Made by a program: the position numbers and the translations under genes. Below, piece after piece: positions 1-13,474 of a DNA stretch of 64,000 nucleotides. This DNA comes from Panaeolus papilionaceus (taxonomy: Eukaryota; Basidiomycota; Agaricomycetes; Agaricales): positions 1,054,001 to 1,118,000 of the forward strand of contig JADNRZ010000003.1 of the NCBI GenBank assembly GCA_015501605.1. Reading direction: 5' to 3'. The notes below the pieces were generated by a model. That model saw only the letters and a list, made by a program, of their open reading frames with translations, was not told the origin of the DNA and searched no databases. Each line of letters starts with the position of its first letter. The stretch's first letter is position 1.

Positions 1-2083
1 TGCTGCCATTGAAGTTGCGAAATCTAGTGTTTCGACCTCATGGGTTCTCTTACTGGATGAAAGGGCTTTTGACAATGTATCCCCCTCTGACCAGGCAATA
101 CTTCTCAATCCTCCTGCTATTTCTTACGCATTCGGCGTCTTGGGCGACACTTGGACCAAAACGCCGTCTGTACTAAGCTATTGGGGAATTTTACGTTCTG
201 TGTCCTATATCACAACACCTTTTGTTGTATCGTTGTCTTCTCTGCGCTCTCCGGCGATTCGTGCTTCAGCAGAAAGTTCGAATATCCGACTTGCCATTGT
301 TACAGACCATGAAAACACTCCTAATCAAACTTACACATCCACCGGCAGCAGGCACAGTGAAGGCCTTGTCCTCGTCGAACAAAGTGTTTTGAATGCCGAT
401 CGGTGGCAAGAGGCTATGGGTGGACATGATAACATTACTGTGCAACACGTTTCCGATGTCGTGTACTTCGTTCTGCCCTCAGAAGCACACCTCGACGTCC
501 TTTCACCCCTGGTTTGTAACTTGCGCGGTGCAAAAGTTGCCATCCTGCTCTATAAATCCACAAATAAACACGATCCTTTGATCATGTCACCTTGGTCCAG
601 GAATACCATGAAAGCGCAATGCACAATTAACTATGACGTCTTGACGCTACAGAAGTCCTCCGTTCCCTCTGATGTGCTTCATCAAAACGTCCTTCACTGG
701 ATAAAATCTACAGTACATGTCAACGCTGTTATTTTTGCGGTTAGAGAGGAAGAAATCCTTTCCACCCTCCTGAATTCGGTATCTTTCAAAGCCACCATCT
801 CTACTACTCCAATTGTTATCTTCATTCCAGAAGACGAACTCCCGTACTCTGATTGGATCTCATCCCTCTCTATAACAGAACTTAAAAGCATGTCTGACCT
901 CTGTCCAACGCCTCCAAATGCCACGAAGCTAACTGCGCATTTTGTATAGATTGGCACCTCCCAAAAGTTGAGATTTCAGTCATCACCAAAGACAGACCAC
1001 GTTCTCTCAAACGACTACTCTCGTCACTATCTAAAGCTCATTATTTTGGTGATGCAATGGACCTTCGGCTCAACATTGAGCAAGATTGTGACAGCGAAAC
1101 GTTAAAGTTCGTCAAGAATCTAAGATGGTCTTTCGGGTCTGTGTTTGTCAATCATCGAGTACTTCATGCTGGATTGCTGCCCGCTGTCGTCGAGTCATGG
1201 TACCCCAAAGACGACCATTCCTATGGCGTTATACTGGAGGATGACATCGAGGTATCAGTCATGTTTTATGCATGGATAAAAATGGGACTTTTGAAATACA
1301 GGTCAGTCTCATCTTATTGCACTGCAATCTATCTTTACCAGCTTGGTTTTCCCAAGATACGGGTCAGCAAAAAATAGATCACCTTATTTGTTTGGGATCA
1401 GCCTCTATCAGCACAAGCATATGGAACTACGAACCCAAGGTCGGAAGGCCTTCAATCCGCGAACATTTTTCAAACACGCGGGGTTAATGCATACAAATAC
1501 CCCATACCTTTCTCAAGTGCCTTGCAGCTGGGGCGCGGTGTACTTTCCCGAGCACTGGCGCGAATTCCACGACTATCTCTCCGTGCGACTCTCACCTGCC
1601 GTCTCCCAGCTCAAATCTGAACAGCCTATCGTCCTCAATGTGCGGTCTAACTATTGGTCGCAGTCCTGGAAAAAAATCTTCATTGAACTAGTCTATCTCC
1701 GTGGTTATCTCATGCTCTATCCAAACTTCCCCGACTTTGTGTCCTTGTCCACTAATCACCTCGAGGTGGGCTCTCACGTCAAGTCGCGGTCACAAGCAAG
1801 GAGAGACTTATTCACGCTGCCGCTCATGCAACCGATGCAAGCAGCCAATGGCGCTTCATACTCCACCGGCCTTCTGCAACTACCCAATAAACGGCTACCT
1901 CACCTTCCGGCATTGCCTATGATCAATCTCACAGGTTCTCTGATCGTCTCTCATACCGAGTTAATCGAAGCTGGACAGAATCGGCGTCGCGAGATCCTCA
2001 ATTGTGCTTTGAAGACTGAACTACATGATATACAATCCCTTATGTGTATCAACGGCTCTCTAGCATTGGGAAATATTTTTTAA
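1..2083 (+). CDS. Glycosyltransferase family 2-like protein (5' end outside window)
   Basis: The frame is already open at base 2, so the N-terminus lies outside the window; 659 residues are visible. Exons are 2-902, 950-1301 and 1357-2083. The first intron (47 nt, branch GCTAAC, acceptor TATAG) explains an apparent frame change near 900, and the second is 55 nt. After the first intron the protein reads VEISVITKDRPRSLKRLL, the usual start of a GT-A fold. Further on come ILEDDIEVS, an acidic metal/nucleotide-sugar motif, then FYAWIKMGLLKYR and a conserved SLYQHK segment. This pattern is known from an uncharacterised fungal GT2-like family, so sugar transfer is inferred from the family and donor and acceptor are unknown. 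The gene converges on PAT1, with 114 bp between stop codons. Confidence 0.8.
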
Positions 2084-2197
2084 AAAAGACAAGTAAAAAA
2101 AAAGAGAATTTGGTCATGAATAATAAAACATATGAGAGCTGATATCGTATCAAAAAAATCGTCGTAGTAGTATTATTGTACTGCGAATTTGAAAGCA

Positions 2198-5100
2198 TTA
2201 CAGAGCGATTTGAGAACTGTCTAGGTTGACGGCGTGCAGGAAAAGATTGACGTTGGCCAATTTAGTTTGTCGTTCGTCCTCATCGTGGACCCAGCCCTTA
2301 TTAACGCTGAGCACGTTGTCGAGGATCTTTTCGCGAAGTGATACAACGAGGACGTGATGTTGTTCAATGACACCATGCAAAGCCAATGCAGCGAGGAACT
2401 GCCAAACAGGCTGGTCGACAATGTCAGAGGGGATGGGATGGTTGGCGGGAGCGGAACCCATGATACGAGATGACGGGAACAGTGTGATAAGGTGAGGCGA
2501 AAGCAGTTGGAAAAGATGGTCAAACATAAGCCTCCTGAAAACGAGATTACAGAGTTAGCAACGATTTTATGTACAGTCGCGAATACTCACCACTGCTGAC
2601 TCTCTTCAAGCGTAGGTGGGGGTTCAGTCATTTCCACGTTACTGGCAACTGTTTGTTTGATAACTTCCACTCGACTCAAAAACAGGGTGAGGAGTGCGAG
2701 ACCGGGCTAGAAGACGATAAGCAAGGATGACGCCTGCGATAGTAGAAAAATGTACCTTGGTCTGAGCAACAGCAACGATGTCGCTGCGATCCAACAACAA
2801 CCCAAGAAGGCCGGTAACCAGGCGAAGATTTGCAACAGATACGACGGGGAGGATACTCTGCATGACGCTGCCAAGGAAGGCCTGAGTTTGTCTGTCAACG
2901 TCGGAGCGTTCACCAGTTTCTTCCACCGTGTCGAGGATTGGAGCTTGCTTGATGACGTCCAGTTGACTGAAACACGCGACCAACAGAGTAAGGAGGGTGA
3001 GCATCCTTTGACTGCTGAGGTGTCGTGTAAGGCGAGGAAGGATTTTTTTGCCTTTAGCTGGAGCGAGGAGCGAGATGAAAGGATGAGGATCACTGGAAGG
3101 GGTAGGTGTCATTGATTTGAAGCACTATTCGGATTTGACACCACTGCTTACCTGGTCTCTAACGGTTCCATGACTCGCAACTCGTTCCAGAGCTCATCAA
3201 CAAGTTTGTCGTATTCATTTGTCCTGAAGCCCAGTAAGATCGTGGAATAAATGAAAATACAAAACGCCACATACCATCGTTCTGTGCCTTCAATGTCCTC
3301 TGGAACAGGCTGGTCACGTCGTAGTTGTTCAACACGAAGCACCATGTCATACAGATCCTCGAGAATGACTAGAACTTGACGATGCGCCAGTGGCTCCTTC
3401 CTTACAAGTCCATCAGTATCAGCGGCATTACCAAGGGCCTCACGTCCAAGCTTAGCGGCTTCTTGAGCGGCTCCGTGCTGGGATGGCTTGCTGATATGAG
3501 CATGGGCATGTGACAGGGTAGGTGATGCTGATGGGCCGGCCTCGACTTGCAATAGTTGACGGGGAGCAGCTTTGTAGCTACGTCCTGACGTCTTTCCAAG
3601 CGCTCCTTGTAAGCTGTGGATCGCTGAAGGAGGATTTAGTTAAACGATACACGGCACGAGGTCAAGACAGAGCACACCATGAAGGCCCTTCTCTTCCTCG
3701 CGCTTGCGGGCGTTGCTGACAATGCGCTCAACCTGTTGTTCCATCCTCTGCATTGCGCTTGGACGGCGATTGCCTCCCTTAGACGCCAAACCAAGACCAA
3801 TACCTCCTCCGGATCCAAACTTGATGACTCGTTCATCCTGAGACTGAAGACCAAGCCTTGACCGTAGGATAGCGCCATAGACCTGAGCATAGAAATCATC
3901 TGCATAGGGGTCCTGTGTCACTAATTGCGAAACTTGAATACGAGTAATGAAGTCTTTGTCGGATTGTGTCATCAGGTCGTTGTACCTTGCCTGAAGAATT
4001 GGTGTATTAAGCAAGCTGCAATGGCCAAGAAATTCTGAACCTACCATATGAGCGATTTTGGCAGCTTTGCGACGACGCTTCTCCTCCATCTTCTCAGTCT
4101 CGACAATCTTGCGCATGGCTTCCATCCTCAGAGCCTCCTGATCAGCAGGGGAGATCCCGTGTTCGCGTCCAAAGTCGACCTGGGCCAGATCAGAGAGCAA
4201 ACGTTGCTGGAGTTGAAGGGTTTGCTGAGCATGATGGGGACCGTCCTGCATGTGCTGAGAGCCGACACCGATAGCAGGAGAGCGAGAGCTTTGTCTGCGG
4301 TGTTGCTGCTGCTGCAATACTGCCTGCTGCTGTTCAAGTTGCTGTTGCGCCAACTGGGCCGCTTGAAGTTCGGCATTCGAATAGCCTGCAGGTGTACGAC
4401 GAGCAGAAAAGGGGGAACCATTCCTAGCCTCTAAACTCATCTGAGTCGACATCCGACGCTCAAGTTCTTCCATTCTAAGCTGTTCCTGAATTTCGAGTAG
4501 ACGTTGCTTCTGTTGCTGCTCTTGTTGCTGCTGAAGAAGAAGAATCTGACGTTGATGCTCAAGGAAACGTGGGGACTGAGATGGCGGCATCATGCGAGGT
4601 GGAGGGGTACGCTGTTGCTGAAGCTGATCACGAACTTGTTGCGCATGCAGAAGGAGCCGTTGTACTTGTGCCTGATACTGCTGCTCCTGTTGCTGCTGCT
4701 GCAAAAGACGCTGCTGCTCTTGTTGCTGGAGAATGCGCGCCTGTTCCTGTTGCTGCTGTTGCTGGAGAAGACGCTGCTGTTCCTGCTGCTGTAGGAGTCG
4801 GAGCTGCTCTTGTTGTTGAAGGAGACGTTGCTGGTCCGGTTGTTGCATGTAGAGTTGTTGCATCTGAGCAGATTGAGTGCGCTGTTCCTGCCTCATTCTT
4901 GGGCGCCTTTCTTCCTCCAGCAACTGAGCTTGCAACAGCGGATCTCGCTGTTGTTGTTGAAGCAACAAAAGACGCTGTTGACGAACTTCCTCTTCCCGCT
5001 CTCTCCTTTCCAACTCTGCCCTGAGAAGCAACTCTTGCTCCACATCTTGCAATGTACGAACTTGAGGTTGCTGCTGGGCATGACTGATGACCGGTGAGGT

Positions 5101-5726
5101 GTTTCCAAATGGCGAGAATCGTTGTCCCGGAGCGTGACTCTGTGGTTGTATTCCAGCCGTAGGTGCACGTTGCTGTTGACCAACAGCACGATTAACGGGG
5201 GTTTGGCGAGATAAGGGTGAAAACGCGGAATGGTCATCCCAGATGGATTCCAGCGAGTTGCCAGCAATCGTTGAACGTTCTACGTTTGGCCTTACAAGTT
5301 AGAATATTGACGCCTCAGGACAAAGCTTCAAGTAAACATACGGGTTTGAGAGTGTCTAACCTGAGGAAGCTCTGGTTCGTTCCTCTGCTCTACTCGTCGC
5401 TGGGGTTGATCTCGCAAGTGTTCGGGGGCTTGCCTAGCAGGAAGTTGAGCGAGCTCGTCGTCCTGATGAAAAGCGGTTGAAGCAAAGTCAAAGTCCCTTC
5501 CTGTTTTTATAGAGAAAATATTAGGATTGACTATACGATGGAGAGCATGAGATCATCAGAACAGACCAACTGGCCCAGCAGAGCCAAAAGTCTCATCGTT
5601 TAATTCGTCGCCACCTTCCTGAAGGGCGTCACCAAGACCATCATATTTTTCGTTCCATGCCCCATCTGAAACGTCGTCGAGACCATTCCTGGGCAGTTCA
5701 CGGTTTGGCAATCCGAAGAAAGCCAT
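2198..5726 (-). CDS. PAT1: Pat1, mRNA decapping activator / P-body scaffold
   Basis: This encodes a 1019-residue topoisomerase II-associated protein PAT1, which in yeast bridges Lsm1-7, Dhh1 and Dcp2 on deadenylated mRNA. Nine exons: 5726-5567, 5500-5342, 5279-4045, 3990-3678, 3605-3275, 3223-3152, 3092-2756, 2706-2591 and 2534-2198. The N-terminus (MAFFGLPNRELP, then NDETFGSAGPVGRDFDF) is the conserved Pat1 start. Residues about 185-430 are extremely Gln-rich. The C-terminal Pat1 domain (about 520-1010) contains SYKAAPRQLLQV, SDPHPFISLLAPAKGKK, DQPVWQFLAALALHG and VNKGWVHDEDERQ. The intron at 3991-4044 is 54 nt with no stop, so it looks like coding sequence, but it splits the conserved helix AKIAHM-ARYNDLMTQ. 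The ATG at 5726 is chosen because it begins the conserved motif. Confidence 0.95.
4290..5050 (-). repeat. Gln-coding low-complexity CAG/CAA tract in PAT1
   Basis: On the plus strand this appears as dense CTG/TTG repeats interrupted by gaa and cgt codons. It encodes runs of Gln with regularly spaced Leu, Arg and Glu (LLQQQEQQRLL-type repeats). It lies wholly inside PAT1 exon 3. Long antisense Leu- or Ala/Val-rich open frames over it are by-products of the repeat. Confidence 0.9.
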
Positions 5727-5822
5727 GTTGAGGGCATAAAGAGTACAACAAAAGTCCAATTATTTATGAAAAACACAATTTCAGATACAAGCTAACCAAA
5801 CAAGTCACAACGATAATCTAAT

Positions 5823-8800
5823 CTAATCCGTCGGTACCGCCAAAAAGTCGAGAAGGGTACTAGCACTCCAAGCTTGTGTGGTACAAGAATCTTTACAATA
5901 CCCCCCATTGGCATTCGTCAACTCTGGCAATCCTCTCCACGAATCTTCTTCAATATGTTTGCGTGCTGGCAACAACAATTGGTGCAAATAATGAAGTGTG
6001 TTTTTGGGGTCCTGCCAAACAAGGTTAAACCATCATTACCAACAAATTCGAGACTTTTTGCAAAACCCACCTCTTTTCCACTTCCAACCCTGGTGTCAAA
6101 GTACAAGTATGCACGCAAGAAATAACCCAGTGGCCATCCCCACTCAGGACCCTGGATAATCTCTCAGTTAAAAATAGATCAAAAGAACTACAAAACTCAC
6201 ATTGTGATAGTTCAGTCCCTTGGCCACAGAGGGATCCGTAGAGTCATTGGAATTGTCGTAGACGGGTCGGTATTGCATATCCTTGGGGTCAAGCGTCTTC
6301 ATTCCCAAAGGTCCACGAAGCGCCTCGTCAGCCAGCTTCAACGCCCCTAATGCGTGCTCTTCATTGAACAGCTCAGGGGCAACCGTCATGGCAATCGGGA
6401 AGTTGCATCGAAGCTGATAATCCGCCCACTCATGCCCTGCTCCCGATCCATACACATCCTTGTAAGTCCCACGTCTATTGACAAGCTTGGAGTCCACTTG
6501 ATATTTACTGTCATCAGCCGGATCTGCAGTCCTGTCAGAATTGGTGGTCTTCTTTTTCAACGGTTGGCATGACGTACTCAATGGAACATAATAATACTCC
6601 TCGAATCGGTTTTGAATCAAGTCAGACCATTCCTGGTATGTTACCAGTTTAGTATTTCCATTGACTTGTAAAGTCCGTGTTAGTATGTCAACACGTATTC
6701 AATACGAAAGGTAGACTCACTCGTGGCGTTGACACCCTTGAAAGGGAACTTGTTGGTTTTTGACAACACCGCCAACCATCGCAACGTGCTCTTCAGCAAC
6801 CCGGTGATCTCAATAGGTGCACCATCTCTCGGCGTTCCTGGAACACCCTTTGTCCCTGCCTTGACAGATTCACCCATCTTGTCCATCCAGGTACCGCAAT
6901 TGTCGCTGTTTCCGCCTAGGATCAGACCAGTGTTCCAGTCAACCTCGATGTCAATGTTGAAGCCATTATCCTTCATTTGACCATCAAGATTAGGCCCAGC
7001 GTTATACTCGCGGAAGTGGATTCCATCGGCGTGGCGTTGAAGGATCTCCTGGATGACTTCCGCGATAGTGCTGGAGTACGCATATGCCTTAGGGTCATTC
7101 CATGGAACCCAAGTATCGTCCTTAGGGAAACGTCGCTTCACAGACTCTGAAAGGATGGAGAGTCCATCGGGTGCGCTGTTCACATAGTCCTGGATATTTT
7201 GCAACATCCACCAAGGAGAGTCTCGTGAATTGTATCTATCACCCAAGGTCAACGATGGAACAGGACTGGAAGGGACGTAACTCACCGAGGGGATCGAACA
7301 GAATCCAACAGGTTGGGGATCAAGCCATGCTTCAAAGTCGACGCAAAGGCAATAATATGCTTCTTCGCCCCCTCAAAGTTTCCTGTCGTCAGGAACAACC
7401 CACTGAGGGAAATGAAAACATCACGACCCCAGCATCTCGCCCACCCAGTAGTGAAATGAGGCAACCCAGCTGAAAGCGAAGGGGTAGGTTTGCCAGGATC
7501 CAGAGAAGCTGACTTGACGAGGCCATGCATCTGAACCGAGCACAGAGCGAGGTCTTGAGCAAACGAGCTTCCAGACACGATCAAATCAGAGCACTGCTCT
7601 ACGACGGCACGACGAGCGGCCTTGTAAGCCTCCGAAACGACGAGGGCGAAGTATTTCGGCCGCATATAGTTCGGAACGCTAGTCTTGACGCGCTCAAATC
7701 TCGCCTTCAGCCAGTCTGCGGGTGCTGCGAGCTTCGGGAACAGTTTGACTTGGCTGTAATGAAGTGGTAAGTTGAATTTCTCTTGATTATAGTGAACTCG
7801 ACTCACTGGTTCAATCTTTCGTGAATATAGTCTAGTGCCCATGTACCTTCTCTAAGATGTCCGCAGAGAGAATGTCCGAGATCATTATACCTCATAACAT
7901 GGCGCAAAGGATGCATCCATCCCTCCAATCCACAGTATACCATCTTTCCAAGACCAGGAACGTCGTAGGCACCATAAACACCATCCGTCGCATCCCTCTC
8001 CTCCACATCCGATCGATGCAACACGACATTGAGATCCACCAAATCCAGACCATCAAACGCAGCCTGAGCACCAGACTGGCAAAAGTCCTCGAGCTCGCTA
8101 TCATATTCCTGCAATTGTGTCTCGAAGATCATGACGCTGCCTGGGGGGAAGTACTCTGGGACGACGATTTCAGCGTAAGGCCCATCTACGTCCAATCCTT
8201 GGGGAACAACGACAGTCGGCATCTCGACGAGCTTGGATGGAAGTCCTTTGAGCAACTTTTCGTCCTTGTCGATTTCGTAGGATTGAATGTCGATGGAAGC
8301 ACCAGTGATGAACCGAGCCTTTGTACGACGTAGTTTCACAGGTGTGACTGTACACGAGTTAACACACTGAACTTGTTATGACGACTCCGACTTACTATGA
8401 CCACGATCCTTCGATCCCTTGGAGAAAGCTGTATGAGCGATCAACAAGTATCCTTTCTGCGTCACGGGCTGAACGCGGTGAAGGATGATATACTACACAA
8501 GTGTTAATGTAGGATTAGCAAAAAAGCAGGCAATACACTTACGTCGTTCTCCTGATGAACATGCCCTTCTTCATAACCTCCAAGCACCATCTCGAGATGT
8601 AACTCGTTCAAAACACGCTTCATCTTCGCGATACCACTGTTCTCCCCGACTCCGCAAACATCATACTGTCTCTTTTCCTGCACCAAGTTTAATAACTTGG
8701 GGTACAAGTCATCGAAGCCTTTCACGCTTCCAACTGCGCAGAAGCTGAAGGTAGCAAGACCACCTGTTGACAAAGCATCCTCTGCGGAGCGCTTATCGAG

Positions 8801-11232
8801 CGGCGATTCGTTGTCGTGGGTGAGGTCATACAACAGCGCATGTGGCATAGATCCATTCAAAGGGATGACAGTCGCAGTTCGAACGGGACCCTTTCCAGTC
8901 GGACTAGGAATCTCCTCCTTACTGACCATGCACGCGCCATCCATAGAACCAATAGGTTTACCGAGACCATATCGGTAAAGGAGCCTCGAAAACTCTTTAG
9001 GATCCCATCCGTTTCCGCTTTCTCTGATCAAACTGTTGATACCGAGCTCTCTGACGAAGGTCAGATCCATCTCCTCGCTTCCCGTGAAGAGTTCAGCACA
9101 GACATATAGATCAGGTCGAACAACTCTCGCAGCATCGAGCATGTACGTCCCGACCTCCAAAGGTGTGGAATGACAATTGTCGATTCTGAAACCGTCAAAT
9201 GCCTTTGCGAGATCTATGACGTAGTTCTTCATGTGCTCCCATAACCAAGGGTTGGCTAAAGGGTCGAGTCCATATCTGAGCTTGACACAGTCACCCCAAA
9301 CAATAACTTCGCGGCGAAGATAGGCTTTAGACGGCAGAAGAGCAAAGTTCTGGAGGGGATCGGCATTCCAAATCCAGCCATTATTAGCCAGGGAATATTT
9401 CAGGGGATCGGCGTTAGGCGTTGGGAGTAGGCGGGTGAAGTAGGGCTCAACAAGTGGAGATCTGAATTAAAATAAGGTTCTGGCACATTCACAATAAATT
9501 CTGATACGTACGACTTGGAAATTTGACCAAGCTTGGGACCATGCGCGTCCAAACGCGTGTATTTGAGACGATTCCGAACGTGATCAACAGCGACGCGAGT
9601 ATCTTCTTCCCATTCCTGGTAGAGCGGTACATTCAAAACGTCTATAACCTTGATCCAGGCATCAGCAAGGGCCTCAGCGTTGTGAACGTCTGTAAATGCA
9701 GCCTGAACGAAGCCAGCAGCAACACCGCTATCGATGGAAACACCAAACCTCGAGGCAAGTTGTCCCAGACCTTTCAACTTCTTCTCACCGCGCAGGATGT
9801 GGGCAAGGTCGACGACATTTTTTCCACTGACATGGGGTCCTGTCCACCTTTCGATTTTGCCCGAGTTCAGTGCAGCGCAGACAGAATCTTTCTCCCGAAC
9901 GGAATCGAGGACGTAGTACTGCCAAAGGTCAAGGCGCTTCAGCTCTGCTTCGAATGCGGTGATGATAACATTGACGTCATCTTCCGAGTTGATAGCGGTT
10001 GGCAATCCTTTTGCAGCTAAATCACCAGAGAAGGCGATAATCATCGAATCGAGCTCGAGAGCGGGGGTAAGATGAGGAGTATTAGCCGGTGTGAAGCCTA
10101 GGCGCGTCATGAGCGGCGTAATTGATGATAACAATACAAGTTGTACACATACCAGCCTCTGGATGGTCGACGAGCCATGGGCTATCGTTGGCGGTATGAT
10201 TGAGAACGACGTCGGTCAAGCTAAGGAGACCGTATTCCTCGCGTGCAATCTTGAGCAAGTCCTCGATCTTCTTCTTGGCGGCATCATCGGTGATGGTGCC
10301 ATCAAAGAGGCTGGCATCATACTTCATTTGGTTGCGGATGGAGTATGGACTGTCACTTTCACCCCTCTCCTGGAGGGGCGTATAGTGAAGCATGGTGTAA
10401 CCCCGATCCTTTGCTTCTTGGAAGTGAGGACGCCATTTGTCGTGGCAGCCCATCCATTTGGAAACGATGGTGAGGATGGAGAGACCATCAAGTGGGAGGT
10501 TGACGTCATGAGATTGGAGAACGGCACCCTTTGAAGGGGGCAAAACATTCAAGTCACTGTCAAGAATTGGGGTTCTCGCTTTTGTCTTTAGAATAGGATC
10601 AATGTTGAAGTATCCGGAACGACCTTTCACGCGTTGGCCGTTATTTCCGTCGTACTCTACCCAATAGACAAAAGCCCCGGCGTGAGAGATAGGGAGATCG
10701 ACCTGAATGGGTTTGGATAAGTTCTGAGGCAATCTAGGGTTGCATTTTGAGTGATGAACAAAAAGATAAGAGCGGAGACAATGCGATTTGGGGACCATAC
10801 CTTCGTTCTGCGAATTTATTCCGGGAGAAAGCACCCCCGTCTAGAGGGAAGTTTGTTTTGAACACGCCATTTTTTGAGGCTGGTGTTCCTGCTTGGATGG
10901 ATACTCGTAGAACGTAGGGAGTGTAGGCAGGAGGAAGACGAATGTACTACAAGAGTTATTTGGTAAACTGGTGGCGAACATTGACCATGAAAGTGAAAAC
11001 TGACCGAGAGGGGTTTAGATGGACCGCCATCTGGCTCTAACCTCAACTCATAAACCTTGATAGGTGATTCTGTATCTGAAGGACTTGACTGGAAGAAATC
11101 GATAGCTTCATCTGCTGGGGTCTTTGGAGAAATAGGACTTGAAGAGGTCGAGTTTGATGAGGATTTATTATTATTTGGAATTGAGATTGAAGGTTTCTTG
11201 TTCTTTGATTTCTTGTTTCTTGGAGCTGGCAT
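5823..11232 (-). CDS. GDB1: Glycogen debranching enzyme (4-alpha-glucanotransferase / amylo-1,6-glucosidase)
   Basis: This encodes a 1586-residue bifunctional debranching enzyme; yeast Gdb1 is about 1536. It removes limit-dextrin branches left by glycogen phosphorylase. Thirteen exons: 11232-11005, 10946-10801, 10733-10153, 10097-9512, 9461-8543, 8492-8396, 8347-7807, 7753-7286, 7235-6721, 6664-6578, 6523-6201, 6151-6071 and 6011-5823. The transferase half carries FDGFRIDNCHSTP (catalytic Asp about 607), YVCAELFTGSEE (acid/base Glu about 636) and DLTHDNESP. The GH133 glucosidase half has FTTGWARCWGRDVFISL, NSDNCGTWMDKMGES and, near the end, GPEWGWPLGYFLRAYL and KDSCTTQAWSAS. The N-terminal 45 residues are basic and Ser-rich and look disordered. 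The 54-nt intron 6524-6577 is also open in frame, but splicing restores VPLNPADDSKY. Confidence 0.96.
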
Positions 11233-11347
11233 GATGGTCGTTGTTGTTCAAGCTGTTCAATTGGTTTAATTTGTTTATTTATACTAATTACAATTATTAG
11301 TTTCCCCAATCTGGAAACTCGATTTCCATTTAAATACACAAGATTAT

Positions 11348-13398
11348 TTAGAAAAGAGAATGAAACCAGCCTAACCATCCTTCTTGTTGTTGCTGTCCAT
11401 TAGATTCTCCTTCTTCGACACTATTGCTGCTGCTGCTGCTTCCCCTCTTCACTTCATTATTTGTACCCACAACCCGACCCCGTCCGTCAGTCACAAATGG
11501 TCCGTCACTGTTATTGCGACTCGATTCACGAGATTCTTCTTCAACCGAATCAGAGGTAATGCTGCTCGACGGCTGACTGGGACTAGTTAGTGCAGGCGGA
11601 GGCGTTTCACTACGGGCTGCTGGTGTAGCCGGACTTTGTATTCGATCTGCCTCCGCCATCAATGACGTAAATGATCTTTCTCGAGTTCGGAGGAATTCAC
11701 GCTGTCCTTGTACTGAAGTACTAGCAGGAAGATCAACATCGCTGTCGTCGTCGTCGTTCTCTTCTTCATCATCTGAAGCTTCGGACGACGAATTTGACAC
11801 ACTCTGTAACGCCGGCATAGAGGACACTGACGAAGCTGATGTGTATCCAGCTTCATGTTGAGTATCACTTTGACCGCCCTCAGACGAGTCAATTTCATGA
11901 GGCGTAGATGCACCCCAACCTCTACCACCACCCTCATGACCCCCGAGAGCGTTCAAAGCTGTCAACATCTGATCCGCCTGCGTTCATTAGATACCAATTG
12001 TTTAAATCACACTCGGCAAAACTTACCATGAATTCTAAATGAACCATGACCTCATCCTCGTGCCTCGAAGCTGCCTCGTCCGACTCTTCAGCAGGTCTCT
12101 CCTGGTTCCAATTCAAATCTTCTAATCGTCCCAACCCATTCCGTAGTGCCTCTACAGCCTCCTGCAAATTCTCAAGCGGTGCATTCTCACTGAGGGCATC
12201 CGTTAACATATCTCGTACATCTCGAAGTCGTCTAATAGCCGATGCCTGTCGAGGGTCTGCATCCATGAAGGGCGTAGGTTCACCGTCAATGCCGAAAGGG
12301 ATATCGGACGTTTCAAAGGAAAATGGAATAAACATATTCCGCAAATAACCATGTCGGTGTCGTGAAGTCTGACTCCTGTACCTCTTGAAATAGATCAATA
12401 ACTGCTCATGATGAAACCGACTTCGAATACTCACCCTCATCGAAACATCCACACCCTCTTGGAACACATAGTCTGTACCGTCTTCGTTCTTGTGTTGGTA
12501 GAAGCAATCCTTGCCGTACGGACAGCTAGGTTTACTCTTGCTCTTCAAAGCCTTCTGGAAGTATCTTGGGTCTCGTTAAATATCTCGAAGGCTGGAATGC
12601 AAGAGGATAATGACAACATACCGACAAGGGACTCGGGACATACTTTCCTTGTATGCAGCTACCACCTTGTCCTTCTCCTCTGTACCCTGCTTGTAGAACC
12701 TTGATGACGGAGTAATAAACTTTGATGGTGTTCGGCACATTGGGCACTTCTTTGTATTCTCCGAGTCATGAGTGCCACCTGGTCTGTTCTGGGGATCTCG
12801 CCACTGCTTAATGCACTAAGGAGCTACGATAAGCCACTAGACTGTCCAAATGTTACTCCTCAACGTACCGTGATACAGAAGACATGACTGCAACCTCCTA
12901 CGAGAGTAAATTTGCGTTGGGTGCCTGTTAAGCCAATTCCCCACAAGTTTCCACAAAAAGACCTCACCTAAAAGACCAAAAGTAGTCGCCTTTTCAAAGC
13001 AAATCGAGCATGTGTCCTCATCATCGCTCTCGATCGTCACCTTCGACGAAGACGGTTCGTCGTCCGAGACGTGGCGAAACCAGCAAGAGTCACCTCTCTT
13101 GCAGTACCCTGAAAGATACGTAAATCCGGAGTGATCATATTGAATTTGAGGTAGACCGACCTTGAATGTAAAATCTACATTTCTTGGCTTGGTCGTAAGG
13201 ACTCAGAAGAGGAGGTTCAGATGACTCTGGATCATCTGGAGGCTTGCCGTGAAGGAATTTACAATGATCACCAGCAAAGCAGCCCCTGGGAGTATCGTAA
13301 TACCTGCAAATACCGCGAGGTTTGGATGTCTGGGGTCTATGCTGTGTTTGAGGTATCGTTGGTTGAGTTAAAGGTGTAGTTAAGAGGATACCATCCAT
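11348..13398 (-). CDS. Makorin-type CCCH/RING E3 ubiquitin ligase
   Basis: The protein has 572 residues from seven exons: 13398-13161, 13108-12968, 12897-12869, 12815-12622, 12564-12435, 12383-12027 and 11977-11348. Domain order is CCCH (CX8CX5CX3H, about 31-49), a second CCCH (CX7CX5CX3H, about 75-93, spanning intron 1), a C3HC4 RING starting CSICFEK, continuing CSHVFCITC and ending CPMCR, and a third CCCH (CX14CX5CX3H). This arrangement is that of makorins, RNA-binding E3 ligases. Exon 3 is only 29 nt and encodes the central RING ligands. The last 210 residues are acidic and Ser-rich, unlike animal makorins, and end in WLGWFHSLF. The gene is divergent from ADA1. RING and zinc-finger roles are certain from the motifs; targets are unknown. 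Confidence 0.9.
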
Positions 13399-13474
13399 TG
13401 GTAATGATGAGGAGTGGTGAGAGGAACAAGTCAGGCTGGGTCGACCAAGACAGGATACTAAGTAAAGCAGTTGT

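Noticed and set aside
860..960. Apparent frameshift in the glycosyltransferase gene
   Set aside because: A 47-nt intron (903-949) with GCTAAC branch and TATAG acceptor joins the two frames exactly.
4504..5024. Plus-strand Leu-rich and Val/Ala-rich open frames
   Set aside because: They are antisense to the Gln-rich coding tract of PAT1 and reflect its repeat composition.
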